The notes beneath the pieces were generated by a model that saw only the letters and a list, made by a program, of their open reading frames with translations, was not told the origin of the DNA and searched no databases. A program made the translations under genes and the position numbers. From the NCBI RefSeq assembly GCF_021869535.1, contig NW_026262648.1, positions 1,612,001-1,676,000 of the forward strand: DNA of 64,000 bases, given 5' to 3'. Source of the stretch: Mytilus californianus (taxonomy: Eukaryota > Mollusca > Bivalvia > Mytilida > Mytilidae). Shown here piece after piece: positions 1-11,961 of the stretch (position 1 is its first letter; each line of letters starts with the position of its first letter).

Positions 1-1191
1 ATACATATCTACAATTGTGCAAAATGTCATGCTTTTATCGTCAAACCCACACATCTTCTAAAAATATGCACGAATCAGCTGGATTATAAATAACCAAAAC
101 CAATTTTAAATATCTAAAAAATAGTTATCTACTAAAAACAAATTTAATCATCAAAATAAAGAAAAAGAGAGGGTTTAATGCCCCGATTGTATGTGAATAA
201 ATCAGTTGACCTCTTGTTTAACGGTACATTTAGATATTTCTGAAATTTATTTTCCAAAGTCGACATACTGTGTTTCGTAAGGAAAAGTTGATAATGCCCA
301 GTAAAAATACTTTTACTATGATTTCAACTTTTGAGTAAAATTCACTATATTTCATTAATCATATGAAAATGATATTCATATGATTTAATATGTCAAAATT
401 GAATTTTTAGAAACTCTTAATTTATGACACATTGAAGGGTTATCATACCTTATGTTATTTACAGTGAAAGTAACTTTCCAACGTTCATCGTATTAATAAC
501 CCAGACCATACGCATATGGTCCAGTTACTCTATGGTCCAGAACATCTATTTATTTGTGATCGTTTTTTTTTTTCTATTTGAATTTTCGGGGTTTATTTTT
601 CGTTTTTTCTTGTTTGCCTTATTTTTTTCTGTCTGTGTTTTGTTTTGTGGGGAGTCTGAACGTTACAATGCAGGGATCAGACCATAGATTAAATAATCGA
701 AAGAGTAAACTGATATCCACGTCATTAGTAATATTCTGCCTCCTTGCTTAACTTGTAAGCTTTTACAATAGTATCACATTCTACAATAATTTTATGAAAT
801 TTCAATTATGTGGAGCATGAATTTAACTTTTTCCTCAGATAGTAAAATAGTGACAGTCGTCCCTCTTGAATTTTCACTTTTGTGAAAAGTAAAGTCATGT
901 TATATTTTTTTGTTACTATTTAGAAAAACTTGTACATGTTTAAATAATCAAATAATTCTTTTGTCCGCTAATAGTTTCTCTTGCTGTGTTTGATAAAACC
1001 GTAACGTTATTTGTCCAAATTTCTTTCAAATGAACCCACGCATTTCAATCTCCACTTCTGCATTGTGTATGGCATAAATCTGTTTGAATAATGATACATA
1101 ATTATTAGAATGTGTATTTATAATTAATCAGGAAATTCAAATCTAGTCGTGTTATCAAATTTATAGAAAACAGACTAACAATAGATTCAGT
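1..1191. other. 3' flank of P450 copy 1, no gene seen
   Basis: AT-rich sequence downstream, on the minus strand, of the P450 stop codon. I see no exon with convincing codon structure, no tandem repeat and no clear polyadenylation signal close to the stop. It contains only short homopolymer runs. Confidence 0.5.
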
Positions 1192-1338
1192 TTAATGTCT
1201 CGCTAAGAAACACATTTGAAAGTTCTTTGGCTGCTGTGTTATCCCAGTCATTGTACCTACTGTTGGTAATTCATCATTTTCATCAGCTTTAGACAGATCA
1301 AATCGTTGTAATATGGATACGAATAACAATAAAAGGAC
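1192..1338 (-). pseudogene. Cytochrome P450 (CYP2-like) copy 1, exon 8 (last), haem-binding loop deleted
   Basis: This is the last coding exon of the P450 locus that starts at 21447. It would normally carry the FxxGxRxCxG haem loop and the C-terminal beta region. After a normal acceptor (TTGCAG) it begins with the codons for G-P, exactly as in the second P450 copy at 59946, and then jumps into the LLLLFVSILQRFDL segment. Compared with that copy, 38 bp are missing, and they encode the Cys ligand and the first part of the L helix. Because 38 is not a multiple of three, the spliced frame shifts and soon meets a stop. Downstream of the deletion the old frame is intact and ends at a TAA (1194-1192) after a normal P450 tail (DENDELPTVGTMTG). 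No CxG haem motif was found in the preceding intron, so the motif has not simply moved to another exon. Either the gene is dead or the assembly is wrong here. Confidence 0.85.
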
Positions 1339-2583
1339 CTGCAATACAAAATATATAAATCTTATTTTTATCCAAAAAATATAAGGATCATTTCTTTCTA
1401 AATCATCGAATTCTATTTGACCACCAATTAAAACCAGACTTCAGAGTTAATGTGAAACTACCTACCTTACGGAAGTAGTGAATCAGATGTTGATACTAAA
1501 ACCTTCTAAAAATCGGTGTAAAGTACATTTAATCTAAGTCAATATCCTTGTTAAATTATGAGTAGGGAAATTTGGACTTTGGCATAGCTATTCTTCATAC
1601 TATACATAAAGACTGAATTTAATTATAAGTTATCCTGTGTTTCAAAAGATGAACGTAGATGCAAATATTCCTTTTTGAACGGGCCAAAACATACGTTGTA
1701 CTGGTTCAAACAAAAGTTCTATGCGACTGGTATCATGAAGATTAATAACGTTTGATAACGAGAGTCGGTTGACAAATTTACAACAACATACTAGACAATT
1801 TAAATTTTCCTATCGTGAAGTTTCAATTTCAATTTCTATTATCAACATCACAGAAGCACCTACATATAGAGAATATATATCCCAATTGATACGATGTCAG
1901 GGCGTTTGTTCCAATCCTTATTTCCTTAATGGAGGTTTGCTGCTAATGGAGCTATTGAACCTGAGGTTCAAAATGGTCAAGTTAACGTTATTCCTTTAAA
2001 TGTTTTACAGACACCATCATGATTTTGTTGCCCTTTATAGAAAAGTTCCGTCAAAGATTCCAATGGATATGTTTCGGTTTTTGTGGTTTAATCCTTTCAT
2101 CCTTTCTGTGATTGTGATGTCACCAAATGCGATTTATCACCAAAGTTGTAACGGTAATAAACAACACGAATGGTACAACTGGATGAGCAGGAATGCCTAA
2201 CATTCAGGAGGACATGAGTTCACCTCGGTTCGTGCTAAATCTCTAGTCTTCTGCATAGTGTTTTGTGGACTGTTGTTTGTCATTATCATTATGGTGAGGT
2301 TACGATGTTGTTGGTTTTTCTCTCACTAAAAGCTTTTAATTATCACGACTCTAAGTGTATAACCTCATGAAAAATACCAGGCTTATAATGTTCTACCACA
2401 TACACGCATTTTGTTTTCATAAGACTTATTAATGGCATTCAAATCAAAACAATTGCAAGGCCGAAAGTTGAAGAACATTGAAACCAATAAACAAATTTAA
2501 AAAGTTTTAAATTAGAAACGTACGATATCGGTCTTTTGGTTGCACGTAACAATACTGATAAGTATTCTATGTTGCAAACTTAC
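1339..2583 (-). other. Intron 7 of P450 copy 1
   Basis: Runs from donor GTAAGT (2583) to acceptor TTGCAG (1339) on the minus strand. Searched by eye for the missing haem-loop exon, and nothing resembling it was found. Short plus-strand open frames at 1769-2200 have no recognisable content. Confidence 0.6.
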
Positions 2584-2787
2584 CCATTGAAAAGGCAGAA
2601 AATCCTTCTTTTTTAACAAATTTGTCATTTTGTAAAAATCTTTCTGGTCGAAATACATCCGGTTCCTCCCATAAAGATGGATCACGATGTACTGACATCA
2701 AGCTGGGAAAGATTACAGCATTTTTTGGAATTGTCATTCCATCGATTTCAATGTCTTCAACTGCAAGATGTGGTATGGCAAGGGGTG
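2584..2787 (-). CDS. Cytochrome P450 (CYP2-like) copy 1, exon 7 (PERF region)
   Basis: The exon encodes the beta-sheet and meander part of a microsomal P450, the segment between the K helix and the haem loop. The frame has APLAIPHLAVEDIEIDG, then the conserved MSVHRDPSLW stretch, then the PERF-type motif FRPERFL, and ends FSAFSMG at the donor ATGG|GTAAGT. The acceptor is TTTTATATTCCAG. The exon enters with two bases and leaves with one, which matches exon 6 and exon 8. The second P450 copy has the matching exon at 62192-62398, one codon longer (RFLDKDGQF against RFLQNDKF). A low-confidence fragment of the mussel tail repeat sits just upstream in the intron, near 2836-2880. Confidence 0.93.
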
Positions 2788-4553
2788 CTGGAATATAAAA
2801 GAATATTTCTTATAACTAAATATAGTAAAGATGTGGAATATACACAAATGAGACAACAACTCAACGACATTAAAATAAATTTATGTATATTTGTGCATTT
2901 TTGTCGAATATTTGTGTTGCTTATAAACATTATATCATTGCATACATTAAGATAAAATACAAACCTCCCTTTGAATTTTCTTAATTTGCCTTTAATGAGA
3001 ATGAAATCAAAATTTAAATGACAAATTCAATGTGTTTTTAAATGTTCTGCCTCATCTTTCTAAAACATGGCATGATTTGACTCCCCATAGACTTTATTTT
3101 ATTAATTATTTAGTGCCGATCTCAAAATCTCTGAAATTAGCCGATTCTGCGTAAATGCCTTAATATATAGTGTTGGCAGTAGGGTTTCCGCTGGCCGCCA
3201 TTTTTGCAGTTTGCGAAAAAATAAAAATTGTGGCGATTAAAATTCATCATTGTCAAAAAATTTGGCGAAAAAAATATAACTATTTACTTTTTTCGTGTTT
3301 CTCTAACTTTTTCCATGATCAGACAATACTGAACTCGTTACGATTTTGACAGAAAATCAATAATCAGCTGATTGCATTTTATAGCTATCGGCAACAATGG
3401 ACTAATTAATAAAAGTGTTGATTTTATTGTTTAATGAACTTGGTGGTTAAATGGCGTTACATGTCACCTTAAGGATTTATTTGCAACTTTGTTTGAAATA
3501 ATTGTTTTACTTCACAATCGTTTTAGAGACGCACGTGTTTGATGCATAGACTTTTAGCGATGGTCCGGAAAGAAAACTGTTGTTATGACGAAAAATGTTC
3601 AAAAGTAAGAAACAATCTCTGACTTGAAACTTCATCCTTTAACTTTGATAGAAATAATTGTTTTGAAGTGGATACTTAACAATCGTTTTAACGACGCACG
3701 TTTTTGAAGCACAGTTTTACGTCTCTATCTTTTCTTTTAACGAAACCTGTTGTTATGAAGAACAAGAGAAAATTAAGAAAAATCTCTGACTTAGTCTTTA
3801 TCCTTCAACTACACGGGAAGTATCTGATAAACTAATTGAAGATGAATCCCGTGTTCTCAGAAGTCAAAAATGATAATTTCATGATCTTTGTTGCAATTTT
3901 ACAGTAACTTTTAAAAAGTAAAATTGAGAATGGAAATGGGGAATGTGTCAAAGAGACAACAACCCGACCATAGAACAGACAACAGCAGAAGGTCACCAAC
4001 AGGTCTTCAATGCAGCGAGAAATTCCCGCACCCGGAGGCGTCCTTCAGCTGACCCCTTAACAAATATATATACTAGTTCAGTGATAATGAACGCCATACT
4101 AAACTCCAAATTGTACACAAGAAACTAAAATTAAAAATAATACAAGACTAACAAAGGCTAGAGGCTCCTGACTTGGGACAGGCGCAAAAATGCGGCGGGG
4201 TTAAACATGTTTATGAGATCTCAACCCTCTCCCTATACCTCTAGCCAATGTAGAAAAGAAAACGCATAACAATACGCACATTAAAATTCAGTTCAAGAGA
4301 AGTCCGAGTCTGATGTCAGAAGATGTAACCAAAGAAAATAAACAAAATGAAAATAATACATAAATAACAACAGACTACTAGCAGTTAACTGACAGCTCCA
4401 GACTTCAATTAAACTGATTGAAAGATTATGTCTTCATCATATGAATATCAGGCACAATCTTTCCCGTTAGGGGTTTAGTATCATACCATCATAACATATA
4501 TGAGAAGAACATAACCCGTGTCATGCCAACAACTGGTTTTTAAATAAATGTGT

Positions 4554-6221
4554 TTAGTGCCGATGCAAAGACCCTATAAGTGAATCAATATTAACGCCAA
4601 AATATGCAATCTTTAATGACCTGACAACAGTTTCGTAACTATATCCCTTCTTAATATGTCTATTTAAAGGTTTTGTTAGCTTCAGAGGTGAATACTGACA
4701 TTTTTGTGCTTTATAAATAATATTTCCATAAAAAATTGGATGTGAAATACCTGAACGTATAAGGAGTCTGCATGTTGAGCTATATTTACGAATGATGTCC
4801 TTATACCGATGATAAAATTTAGTAAATGTTTTGACTAGTTTGTGATATTGAAAACCCTGGTGTAATAATTTTTAGTAATACATAAATTTCTCTCGTTAAA
4901 ATCTAAAACATTGTTACATACACGAGCGAATCGTACAAGTTGAGATATATAAACACCGTAAGATGGTGACAAGGGAACGTCACCATCTAAAAATGGATAA
5001 TTAACGATAGGAGATGAAAAATCATCTCTTTTATCATATATTTTAGTATTAAGCTTTCCATTAATGATATAGATATCAAGATCTAGGAAAGGACAGTGGT
5101 CATTGTTAGTATTAGCTTTATTTAAAGTAAGTTCAACAGGATACATTTCTTTAGTATACACACTGAAGTCGTCATTATTGAGAGCCAAAATATCATCCAA
5201 ATATCTAAAAGTATTATTAAATTTGTGTATCAGATGTTGTTTCGATTGGTCTTTGCTGATTTTTGTCATAAATTGTAACTCATAGCAATACAAAAAAAGG
5301 TCCGCAATAAGTGGTGCACAGTTAGTCCCCATTGGAATTCCGATAACCTGACGATATACGGAATCTCCAAAGCGAACAAAAATGTAATCTAGTAAAAATT
5401 CAAGGGCATATATAGTATCAAAGCATGTCCAATTGACATAGTTTTTTTTTATTGCTACTAAAAAATGACCTAAAAGAGTTTGAACATATATATTCACATT
5501 CTGACTTTTTAAATGCCCATTTAATTAGGTGTGTGAATTTTTTCTTAATGAGAATGTGAGGCAATGTGATATATAGGGTAGAAAAATCAAAACTTTGAAC
5601 AGATTCAAAATCACCAATATATGCATGTAATTTATCAAGTACTTCCAACGAGTTCTTGACACTCCAAAAGTAATTAATTCCACTATTTTCGAAGGCCTTA
5701 TTTGAACAATTTATTATCAGGTTTTTGATTGTACCAAGTGTACTGGTAAGAAGAATAGACAATTTAGTAGTGGAACAATGGCTTGAAGACGAAATGAATC
5801 TATATTTGTAAGGTGTTTTGTGTAGCTTCGGAAGCCAATACATAGTTGGGACTTTCATTGTATTTGGTTCTGCTTGTAAAGCGGTAGCTAAAAGGTTATG
5901 TTTGTTACAGATGTCGTTTTCTGAAAATGGAGTCAGTTGGAATGTTGGTGAATTGGTGATTTCTTTTTTCAGAACCTCAATGTAAAATTTACGTCAAACA
6001 ATATTAATATTATTAGCAGCTTTATCGGCCGGGACAAAAACAAATTCCTTGGCTAGTTCTTTCAGTTTATGTTTGATACGAGAAATAGGTTTATTGTGGT
6101 TATTGTTAAGAGTACAATGTTCTTTAAAATGTTGAATACGTATATCAACTATGTTCATTACTGAATTAAAAAAAGAGTCCAAAGATTTTTTGTCAGCTTT
6201 TTCCCGTTTTATCCATTTCAA
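4554..6221 (-). pseudogene. Penelope-like reverse transcriptase, broken into frames
   Basis: The RT region starts with the FVFVPADKAANN motif (about 6040), runs through YWLPKLHKTPYKYRFI (about 5840), FDFSTLY (RT motif A, carrying one catalytic Asp, about 5580), GIPMGTNCAP (motif B, about 5330) and YLDDIL (the catalytic YxDD, about 5200), and ends with the thumb region (HRYKDIIRKYSSTC, then HPIFYG). The final stop is TAA at 4556-4554. An in-frame TGA lies at 5996-5994. Frameshifts near 5445 (a T-run on the plus strand) and near 4870 split the RT into three readable pieces. All catalytic motifs are present, so decay is fairly recent. A second copy of the thumb region is at 51249-51509. Confidence 0.88.
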
Positions 6222-7258
6222 ACAGTATGGAGTGAGTCGTGGATGATATTACGACACTCATTCCAATTAATAATTGACGGGGGACGATATTTAGGTCCTT
6301 TACTGAGGAATGATTTTAACTCTCGGTCTTGAACGATGTTAAGATCTCCTGTTATAACATGGGAAATGGGTCCATAAATGTATTCGGAATTACTGCAATT
6401 ACATGAAGTAGGTGTATTTTCACTGATATTAACATCTTTACACAATTGGCTATAATTAAACACAAATTTCCGGGTAGATTTCTTGTAAATATAACAAATA
6501 AGAGGGAGCTCAGTATTATCAAAATATCCCGGAATTTGTTCTTTAACAGAATGGTCGTTAAAAATACCGGCAATATTTACAAAATCAAAACCTTTATTGA
6601 CATACTTTATTTTAATAAACTGTTTTTTATGATCTTCAGGGCGATCAATTTTGGGAAACAGTTTAGAATAACAATATGCCATTATAATTTGAACGATTTC
6701 ATACTTAGGACTGCTATATGAAATTGTGTTGCAATCCTCTAAAATTTTATTTAACTTATTAACCGGTAATGAACAGAGCTTTGTTAACAGATAATGTCTG
6801 CCGTTGTTTTTTGAAATAGAAATTAGGTCCGAAATATTGGTATGATTGGTCCGAAATTTTCTTTGATTGCGATTTTTTCTACGACCATGAGAACGGTTTT
6901 TACGAACAGTTTTAGAAACTATATCCAAAATGTTAACAGAATCGGTTCTTGATATATTACCAATTCCCATGATATTATCATTAAGACCGAGAGAGTAGAC
7001 TGTCTGTAATTTTTTAATCCAATTTAATTCAATTATTTTCCGTGATCGTACAAACTTTGAATGAGATTCACCAGGCTGCTTATTTACTACTTCTAAAGGT
7101 TGAACTGCTAAATATTTAATAGGATGATTGTGCTTCTTAAGGTGTTGATAAATGATACTTTTGAATTTATTGGGTCTTTTAAAACGATACAGATGTTCTT
7201 GAGTGCGTTTAGATAAATATTGTCCAGTTTCACCTACGTACTGAATACTAAATGTTTG
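6218..7258 (-). pseudogene. Penelope-like element N-terminal frame: GIY-YIG nuclease remnant plus linker
   Basis: An open frame of about 346 residues on the minus strand, with no ATG at its start. The first residues read YVGETGQYLSKRTQEH, the core of a GIY-YIG endonuclease (Y-V-G-E-T then R and E-H), followed by a QHLKKHNH histidine cluster. The N-terminal GIY strand and the paired cysteines usual in this class lie beyond the 5' truncation. The remainder is a linker rich in Lys and Asn (RKNRSHGRRKNRNQRK) with an SCNCSNSEY cluster. The frame stops at 6218, where the RT module continues in another frame. Before truncation and frameshift its role would have been target-site cleavage for target-primed reverse transcription. 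Confidence 0.75.
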
Positions 7259-7537
7259 TTATATTTGTTGGGCACATATTTAACAAGATTTTAGTGGAGT
7301 TTCAATTTACAACTGCCTTTATAATAGTCAATCAAAATATTCATATAACTTGAAACAATTCAACTTTTACTTACATTCAAAATTATTCCGTTTGGTCGAT
7401 ATTGTACTTGTTTCATTTGCTATATCAAAATCAACAAAATATATCAAACATATAAAACTTTACATACAGCACATCGACGTGTCAAAACCTGGAGGTAGCT
7501 TCGTTTACATTCCATTTCAAAGTTGAGTATTACATAC

Positions 7538-7634
7538 CTATAGTTGCTATTCTCTGTACTTCGTGTAATGTGGCCATTACATAAGGTAAATTATCCTTAT
7601 CTTTGCCCACTGGTTCTCTTTCTTCACAAATTAT
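7538..7634 (-). CDS. Cytochrome P450 copy 1, exon 6 (K helix, ExxR)
   Basis: A 97-bp exon with acceptor CTTAATTCAG and donor ATAG|GTATG. The frame has EEREPVGKDKDNLPYVMATL followed by HEVQRIATI. It contains the invariant K-helix ExxR (E-V-Q-R), which pairs with the PERF arginine to hold the haem pocket. The exon enters in phase 0 and leaves with one base, fitting exons 5 and 7. It is the same length as the matching exon of the second copy (62819-62915), and the proteins are close. Confidence 0.93.
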
Positions 7635-7734
7635 CTGAATTAAGAAAAACAACCATTTGAATTTGAAAAATGTCATGGAAGAAGGCTATTTCCGCTCTAT
7701 TGTCAAACCCAATGGCAGCTATCGACAAAATATG

Positions 7735-7890
7735 AATGAACCTAAGAATCTGCGTTTAACCAGAAAAATATAAATTGATGGACAAACAAAACCACGGTAA
7801 AAAAAGAAGCAAAATGAAAAGACAAACTGTAGTTTACAAAAATGCTTAAAATAAAAAGATTGAGTAACCCCACCAAAAAACGTGGTAAAT
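7735..7890 (-). repeat. Fragment of dispersed mussel tail repeat
   Basis: Contains degenerate ATGGACAAACAAAACC and AACCCCACCAAAAAACG segments. These match, in reverse orientation, part of the 3' tail of the Penelope-like copy at 51510-52500. It sits in P450 intron 5. Confidence 0.5.
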
Positions 7891-8429
7891 ACATGTCATG
7901 CGGAAGATGTTGCAGTTATTGTTTCTCAACTGATACCTGTAGTGTTGCACATGTTGAAATTTGATGATAACGAACACAAAATCGGTGATATTGAAATGAT
8001 ATATGTGTATAAATAGGTAGTGAGTAGTATATGACTTTGATAAAGGCGGAGAAACTTTTAACATTATGTCGAATTAAGAAATGAATACTTGCAGATCACA
8101 TTTTAGTTATGTGTAGGCTTTAACAAATTTCTTTTGTCTTATTACAATCCTCGTCTGTACAAATTTCTAGAAATGGTACGGCCACTTTTTGAGTCCCATG
8201 AAGTCCAAATTACAAATAATTGTCCATTTTTTCAAATAACAGTACTTTCTGATGTTCACAAAAATATGCCATATAAATAATATTTCTCAGTCGGTTGTTG
8301 ACTATTTCTTATTTCACGACACACTATTTGAAAAATAGAAAAGGTTTTTGAAAATTGGGGCAATGATGATATGCTATGCCACTAACAAAGACATTGATAG
8401 TATCATTCAATTCATTCAGTAATAAAATT

Positions 8430-8700
8430 AACATCCTACAAGGGGGGTTCAACGACCTTGCATGATTACCCTTGAGGGTATCGGATGGTCGGTAAATAAA
8501 AATTAGTTTACTACTAACAGATCGTGTTCATACTTTTAAAATACATAAGTTAAGCCTTTTTCAACTGATTTTTATAGTTTGTTCATATGTTGTACTGTTA
8601 CATCACTGTCCCAGGTTAAGGGTGGGTTGGGCGCTCGTTAACATGTTTAACTCCGCTACATTCTATAGGTACCCGTCCGAAGTCAGGAGCTTTCCAAAAT
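8430..8700 (+). repeat. Tail repeat module of Penelope-like type
   Basis: The stretch with CTTTTTCAACTGATTTTTA, the 'tgtcccaggttaagg' segment and 'acatgtttaactccgc' is collinear with 52095-52240, the tail of the second Penelope-like copy. It lies alone in P450 intron 5 with no coding part. Confidence 0.6.
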
Positions 8701-9179
8701 TTATCTTAATTATGTGTTTATATTACATTTTACAGTTAAATTGATTTCAAAACGTACAATTGTTTTAACCTCTGCATAGATTGTTCTTAAAATTCCAAAT
8801 TTCCCCCTATATACTTGTTTTTCCTCGGTCCTCAAAATTATTGAACGAACGCCCCGGTCAAACAATATATGTTCGTTATTGGGAATTTCTGCAGACCATT
8901 TTTTCTCAGCTGTGTCTTTAAAGCTGCTTCATATATTAAGTCAAGTAGTGTCCGAAAAAATCAATTATCGAAATATCGGGGACACACTTGTCAATATTAT
9001 GCATAATCAATAACCGAGCAATACATGTTTCTTAGTGCCATTCTTTATATATGTGTGTTTGAGTAATGCGAATGCTTATATCCTTAATTATAGGTACAAC
9101 TATATTACAATACCATCTTCGACTTCTTCAAATTAACTCCCTTTTTATATTGTTTCAAAGTTTCAAAATAATATAATAC

Positions 9180-9316
9180 CTCCAAAATTTCGTCTTTGCA
9201 CTTTTTCTGTACATCGGGGTATTTTATCATGTAAAACATGCTCCATTGTAATGTAACAGATGTTGTATCGGTGCCAGCTAAATACAGATGAGCTATAGTG
9301 AGAAACAGGTGGTTCT
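9180..9316 (-). CDS. Cytochrome P450 copy 1, exon 5 (I helix, AGTDTT)
   Basis: A 137-bp exon with acceptor TTTCGTTTCAG and donor GGAG|GTATTA. The frame reads ENHLFLTIAHLYLAGTDTTS, then VTLQWSMFYMIKYPDVQKKC and KDEILE. AGTDTTS is the I-helix oxygen-activation motif (A/G)Gx(D/E)T(T/S). The WSMFYMIKYPDVQKK stretch is the usual end of the I helix and the J helix. It enters with two bases, joining the G left by exon 4, and leaves in phase 0. Confidence 0.93.
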
Positions 9317-10014
9317 CTGAAACGAAAAAAAATGTATTTGAATAGTACAATACCTTCTAATGATAAAAGGTGCTTTACAAATAAAGCATTGTTTCAGGAA
9401 ACTGATTAAAACAGCCATCTAAAATTGCGGTGTTCCTCAAAATACATTTTATAGTTTAGCCAATTTTTCTGATGTTGTAAATTATTTTAAATAAATCTAG
9501 AGGTTAAACTGCAATATATATATATAAATGAAACTTCAATAGAAATCTTCTTTTTTATTATCGTTGCAGATATAGATGCACAAAGACGCTTGAAGGGACC
9601 TAAAAGAATAGCCAAATTCATCCAAATTCAACTTTGCATAAGGAGCCTTAGTTTCTTATTATTGTATAAGTTTATTATCGGAAAATTTGATAAACGAATG
9701 TGATAAACAATTTCAGTACCAAACCAACGATAATTGAGCTATTAATACACTCAGAGACCAACAATCTACCGGCAGCGGTATCGACTCATTGCTATAAAAT
9801 CAAAACTAAATCTTTATAGATTTGGTGTGATATAATTTGGGATGTATAGATATACATGTACCAAAATAAACACTGTATACATCTTCAAGGACTTGATAAT
9901 AAAGTGTACAAAAATTATGTTGTCCTGAAAGGTAACGACAAAATAAATCAATGCGTTAAGAACCTGTTATTTGTATATGGATTTGTTGAAACATTGAAAC
10001 AAATACAAACTAAC

Positions 10015-10189
10015 CTGATATTTTGGTGTTAGACTTGCCTTCCTGTTGAAGGTAAAGATCCAAAAAGTGTCGAACATTGTTTGGATCAAACGATCGTCGT
10101 TCGTTGTCTATTCTGGAACGAATGTACTTTTGAATTTCGATCCGATTCTTTACAATCGTTTTTATATTTAAGAAATGACAAAAGAGGGC
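10015..10189 (-). CDS. Cytochrome P450 copy 1, exon 4 (F-G helix region)
   Basis: A 175-bp exon. The acceptor (TATAAATAG) is weak but gives the required phase 0, and the frame is open throughout. It reads ALFCHFLNIKTIVKNRIEIQ then KYIRSRIDNERRSFDPNNVR and HFLDLYLQQEG. DPNNVRHFLDLYL is a strong CYP2-clan signature (usual form D-P-N-N-P-R-D-F-I-D-x-Y-L). The donor is ATCAG|GTTAGT. The long intron 3 upstream (10190-16622) holds another candidate gene start and several repeats. Confidence 0.88.
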
Positions 10190-10429
10190 CTATTTATATT
10201 AAACGAATATAGTTATGAGTAATGAATATCAATCTTTTTTCATATAACAGAATAAATTAGAGCATACATCTTTTCATATTCATATATGACTATGTTTTCC
10301 CGTGTTTAAAATAAAGCTGTTTTCCTTGGTTTGAAATAAAGCATCTCATAATTGACAGATAAATTTGACTGAAATAATTGCGATGCTTTGAAAAGTATTC
10401 ATCGTAAAACAACAGTTAAATTGATTGAA

Positions 10430-10660
10430 TTTTTACCTAAAAGAGAGGCTAAAGATGCCACAGGGATAATCAAACTCATAAGTCGAAAACGAACTGACAA
10501 TTCGATGGCAAAAAAAAACAACCAAAAGATTAACAACAGTTTACAAAACACAAAAAAGAAAACTTAAGACTGAGCAACACGAACCCCACCAAAACCCGGG
10601 AGTGATCTTAGGTACTCCTGCTTACTGGTGTAGTGCTAATTTCTAGATAGTTCTATCTAT
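10430..10660 (-). repeat. Dispersed mussel repeat module
   Basis: Contains 'atcaaactcataagtcgaaa', 'aacacgaaccccaccaaaa' and 'gtgatctta'. These match in reverse the 51650-51840 part of the Penelope-like tail and resemble the copy at 23270-23480. No coding capacity. Confidence 0.6.
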
Positions 10661-11138
10661 ATGAAACTTGTGTTAATATTATAGCATGACTAACAAGAAA
10701 ATCAGAAAAGGATTTTCCGGTTTATTACTATTACCATTTGCAAGAAAGGTTTTATTTATATATTTGATATTTGCAATATGATTCCCATCTTGTTGTGGCA
10801 ACTACTAACACTTATATTGTAAGGTAGACCCTGAATTAATAAAACGTTTTTTTCTGCAGATTTGTTGTTATTCTCTTGAGTAACCTTTTACGAGAAACAA
10901 CAGTTGCAATAATTGTTGGAAAGCAGAGGATTTATAAACTCATAGGGACTACGAACATATAAAAAGGGGCCTAAACGTATGGTCAAACCAATAGAAGGTC
11001 CATCTTGTTTGACACAGATGTGACCCTGGTTTTTGGTTAAAAAAAATCACAAAATTGATCAGCTTAAAACTAAGTCAACCAAAGACATTATATATGCTGA
11101 AACATTGACTGCTGATTGGGTAGATGTTTCCCACGTAG

Positions 11139-11520
11139 CTAGCTTTTCACCCCGATGCATGGATATAGTGATATAAAGACAAAATTAAAAGGTACAAGAA
11201 ATAATTTAATGAACCGTAAGTATATATCTATCAGACGTAATAAGAATAAAACTTTGCATTTACTGCTTTCTTGGTTTATCTTAATATGGACCGGAAACAG
11301 CCAACAGTTGAGAGAACCAAAGGAACCTGCAATTTTTTGGTCCGGCTCGCAAAATCTGGCTTGCATTATGTGAACGTCACTGTTCTGGGAAGGTATTATT
11401 GGTCCAGACGGCATTTACGAGGACGTTGAAAATGAAAAACGCTTAATAAAGTTGAGTCCGAAGCGCTTTTCTAGATATACCCTCATCAAAAACGCTCCGT
11501 TCCAAAACATGGAGAGCCAA
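11139..11520. other. Unassigned sequence with short open frames on both strands
   Basis: Overlapping open frames of 72-91 codons occur on both strands here. The 'gaagcgcttttctagat' segment (near 11461) recurs at about 17519, followed there too by a CCTTCATnAGGAA-like stretch, so this is part of a dispersed repeat. I recognise no protein. Confidence 0.35.
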
Positions 11521-11961
11521 AGACACACTTAGGTATTTAAAGAACTATATGAAATACGTTCTCATCTAAAATTAGAAATCCTCATATGCCATTTAACTCA
11601 TTTGTGTGTGAAAAAGCTACATCTTTTGGCATGATTGATATATTTCGCGTTAAAAAGTCACTGTATAGCATTATTTATATTTGTCTGTAATTTTTTTGCA
11701 AGATTTTTGGTCTTTTTTTGTTTATGCGAATCCAAAACTTCATCATTTTATCATTAACCTTTTTCATAGGATGCTAGAATGAACTATTTCAACACCCAGG
11801 AAATAGTTGAAGCAAATAAACCTAAAAATATTACTCATTCTGCATTTTTGTTATACTTTTATGCCATTTTTGCTATATATACATAACATAGCATTTACCC
11901 ATCTTTATTTCAGATGTTTCAATGAATAATATGCTAAATTCAGTCTTTTTCTCTGACTTGT

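Larger units (their letters stand above)
3930..7262 (-). mobile_element. Penelope-like retroelement, Naiad-type domain order, inactivated
   Basis: A retroelement of about 3.3 kb inserted in P450 intron 6. Read on the minus strand it has a GIY-YIG-type nuclease remnant (about 7258-6990), a linker, a reverse transcriptase (about 6000-4554) and a non-coding 3' tail (about 4480-3930). Canonical Penelope elements carry GIY-YIG after the RT. The reverse order seen here matches the permuted Naiad/Chlamys group of Penelope-like elements described in invertebrates and protists. The 5' end is lost within the nuclease: the frame closes at 7261-7259, before the expected Cys pair. Four breaks are visible in the coding part: a frame change near 6218, a TGA at 5996-5994, a frameshift in a T-run near 5445, and another near 4870. 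The tail belongs to the same repeat family as 20830-21040. The element cannot encode its own proteins. Confidence 0.85.
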
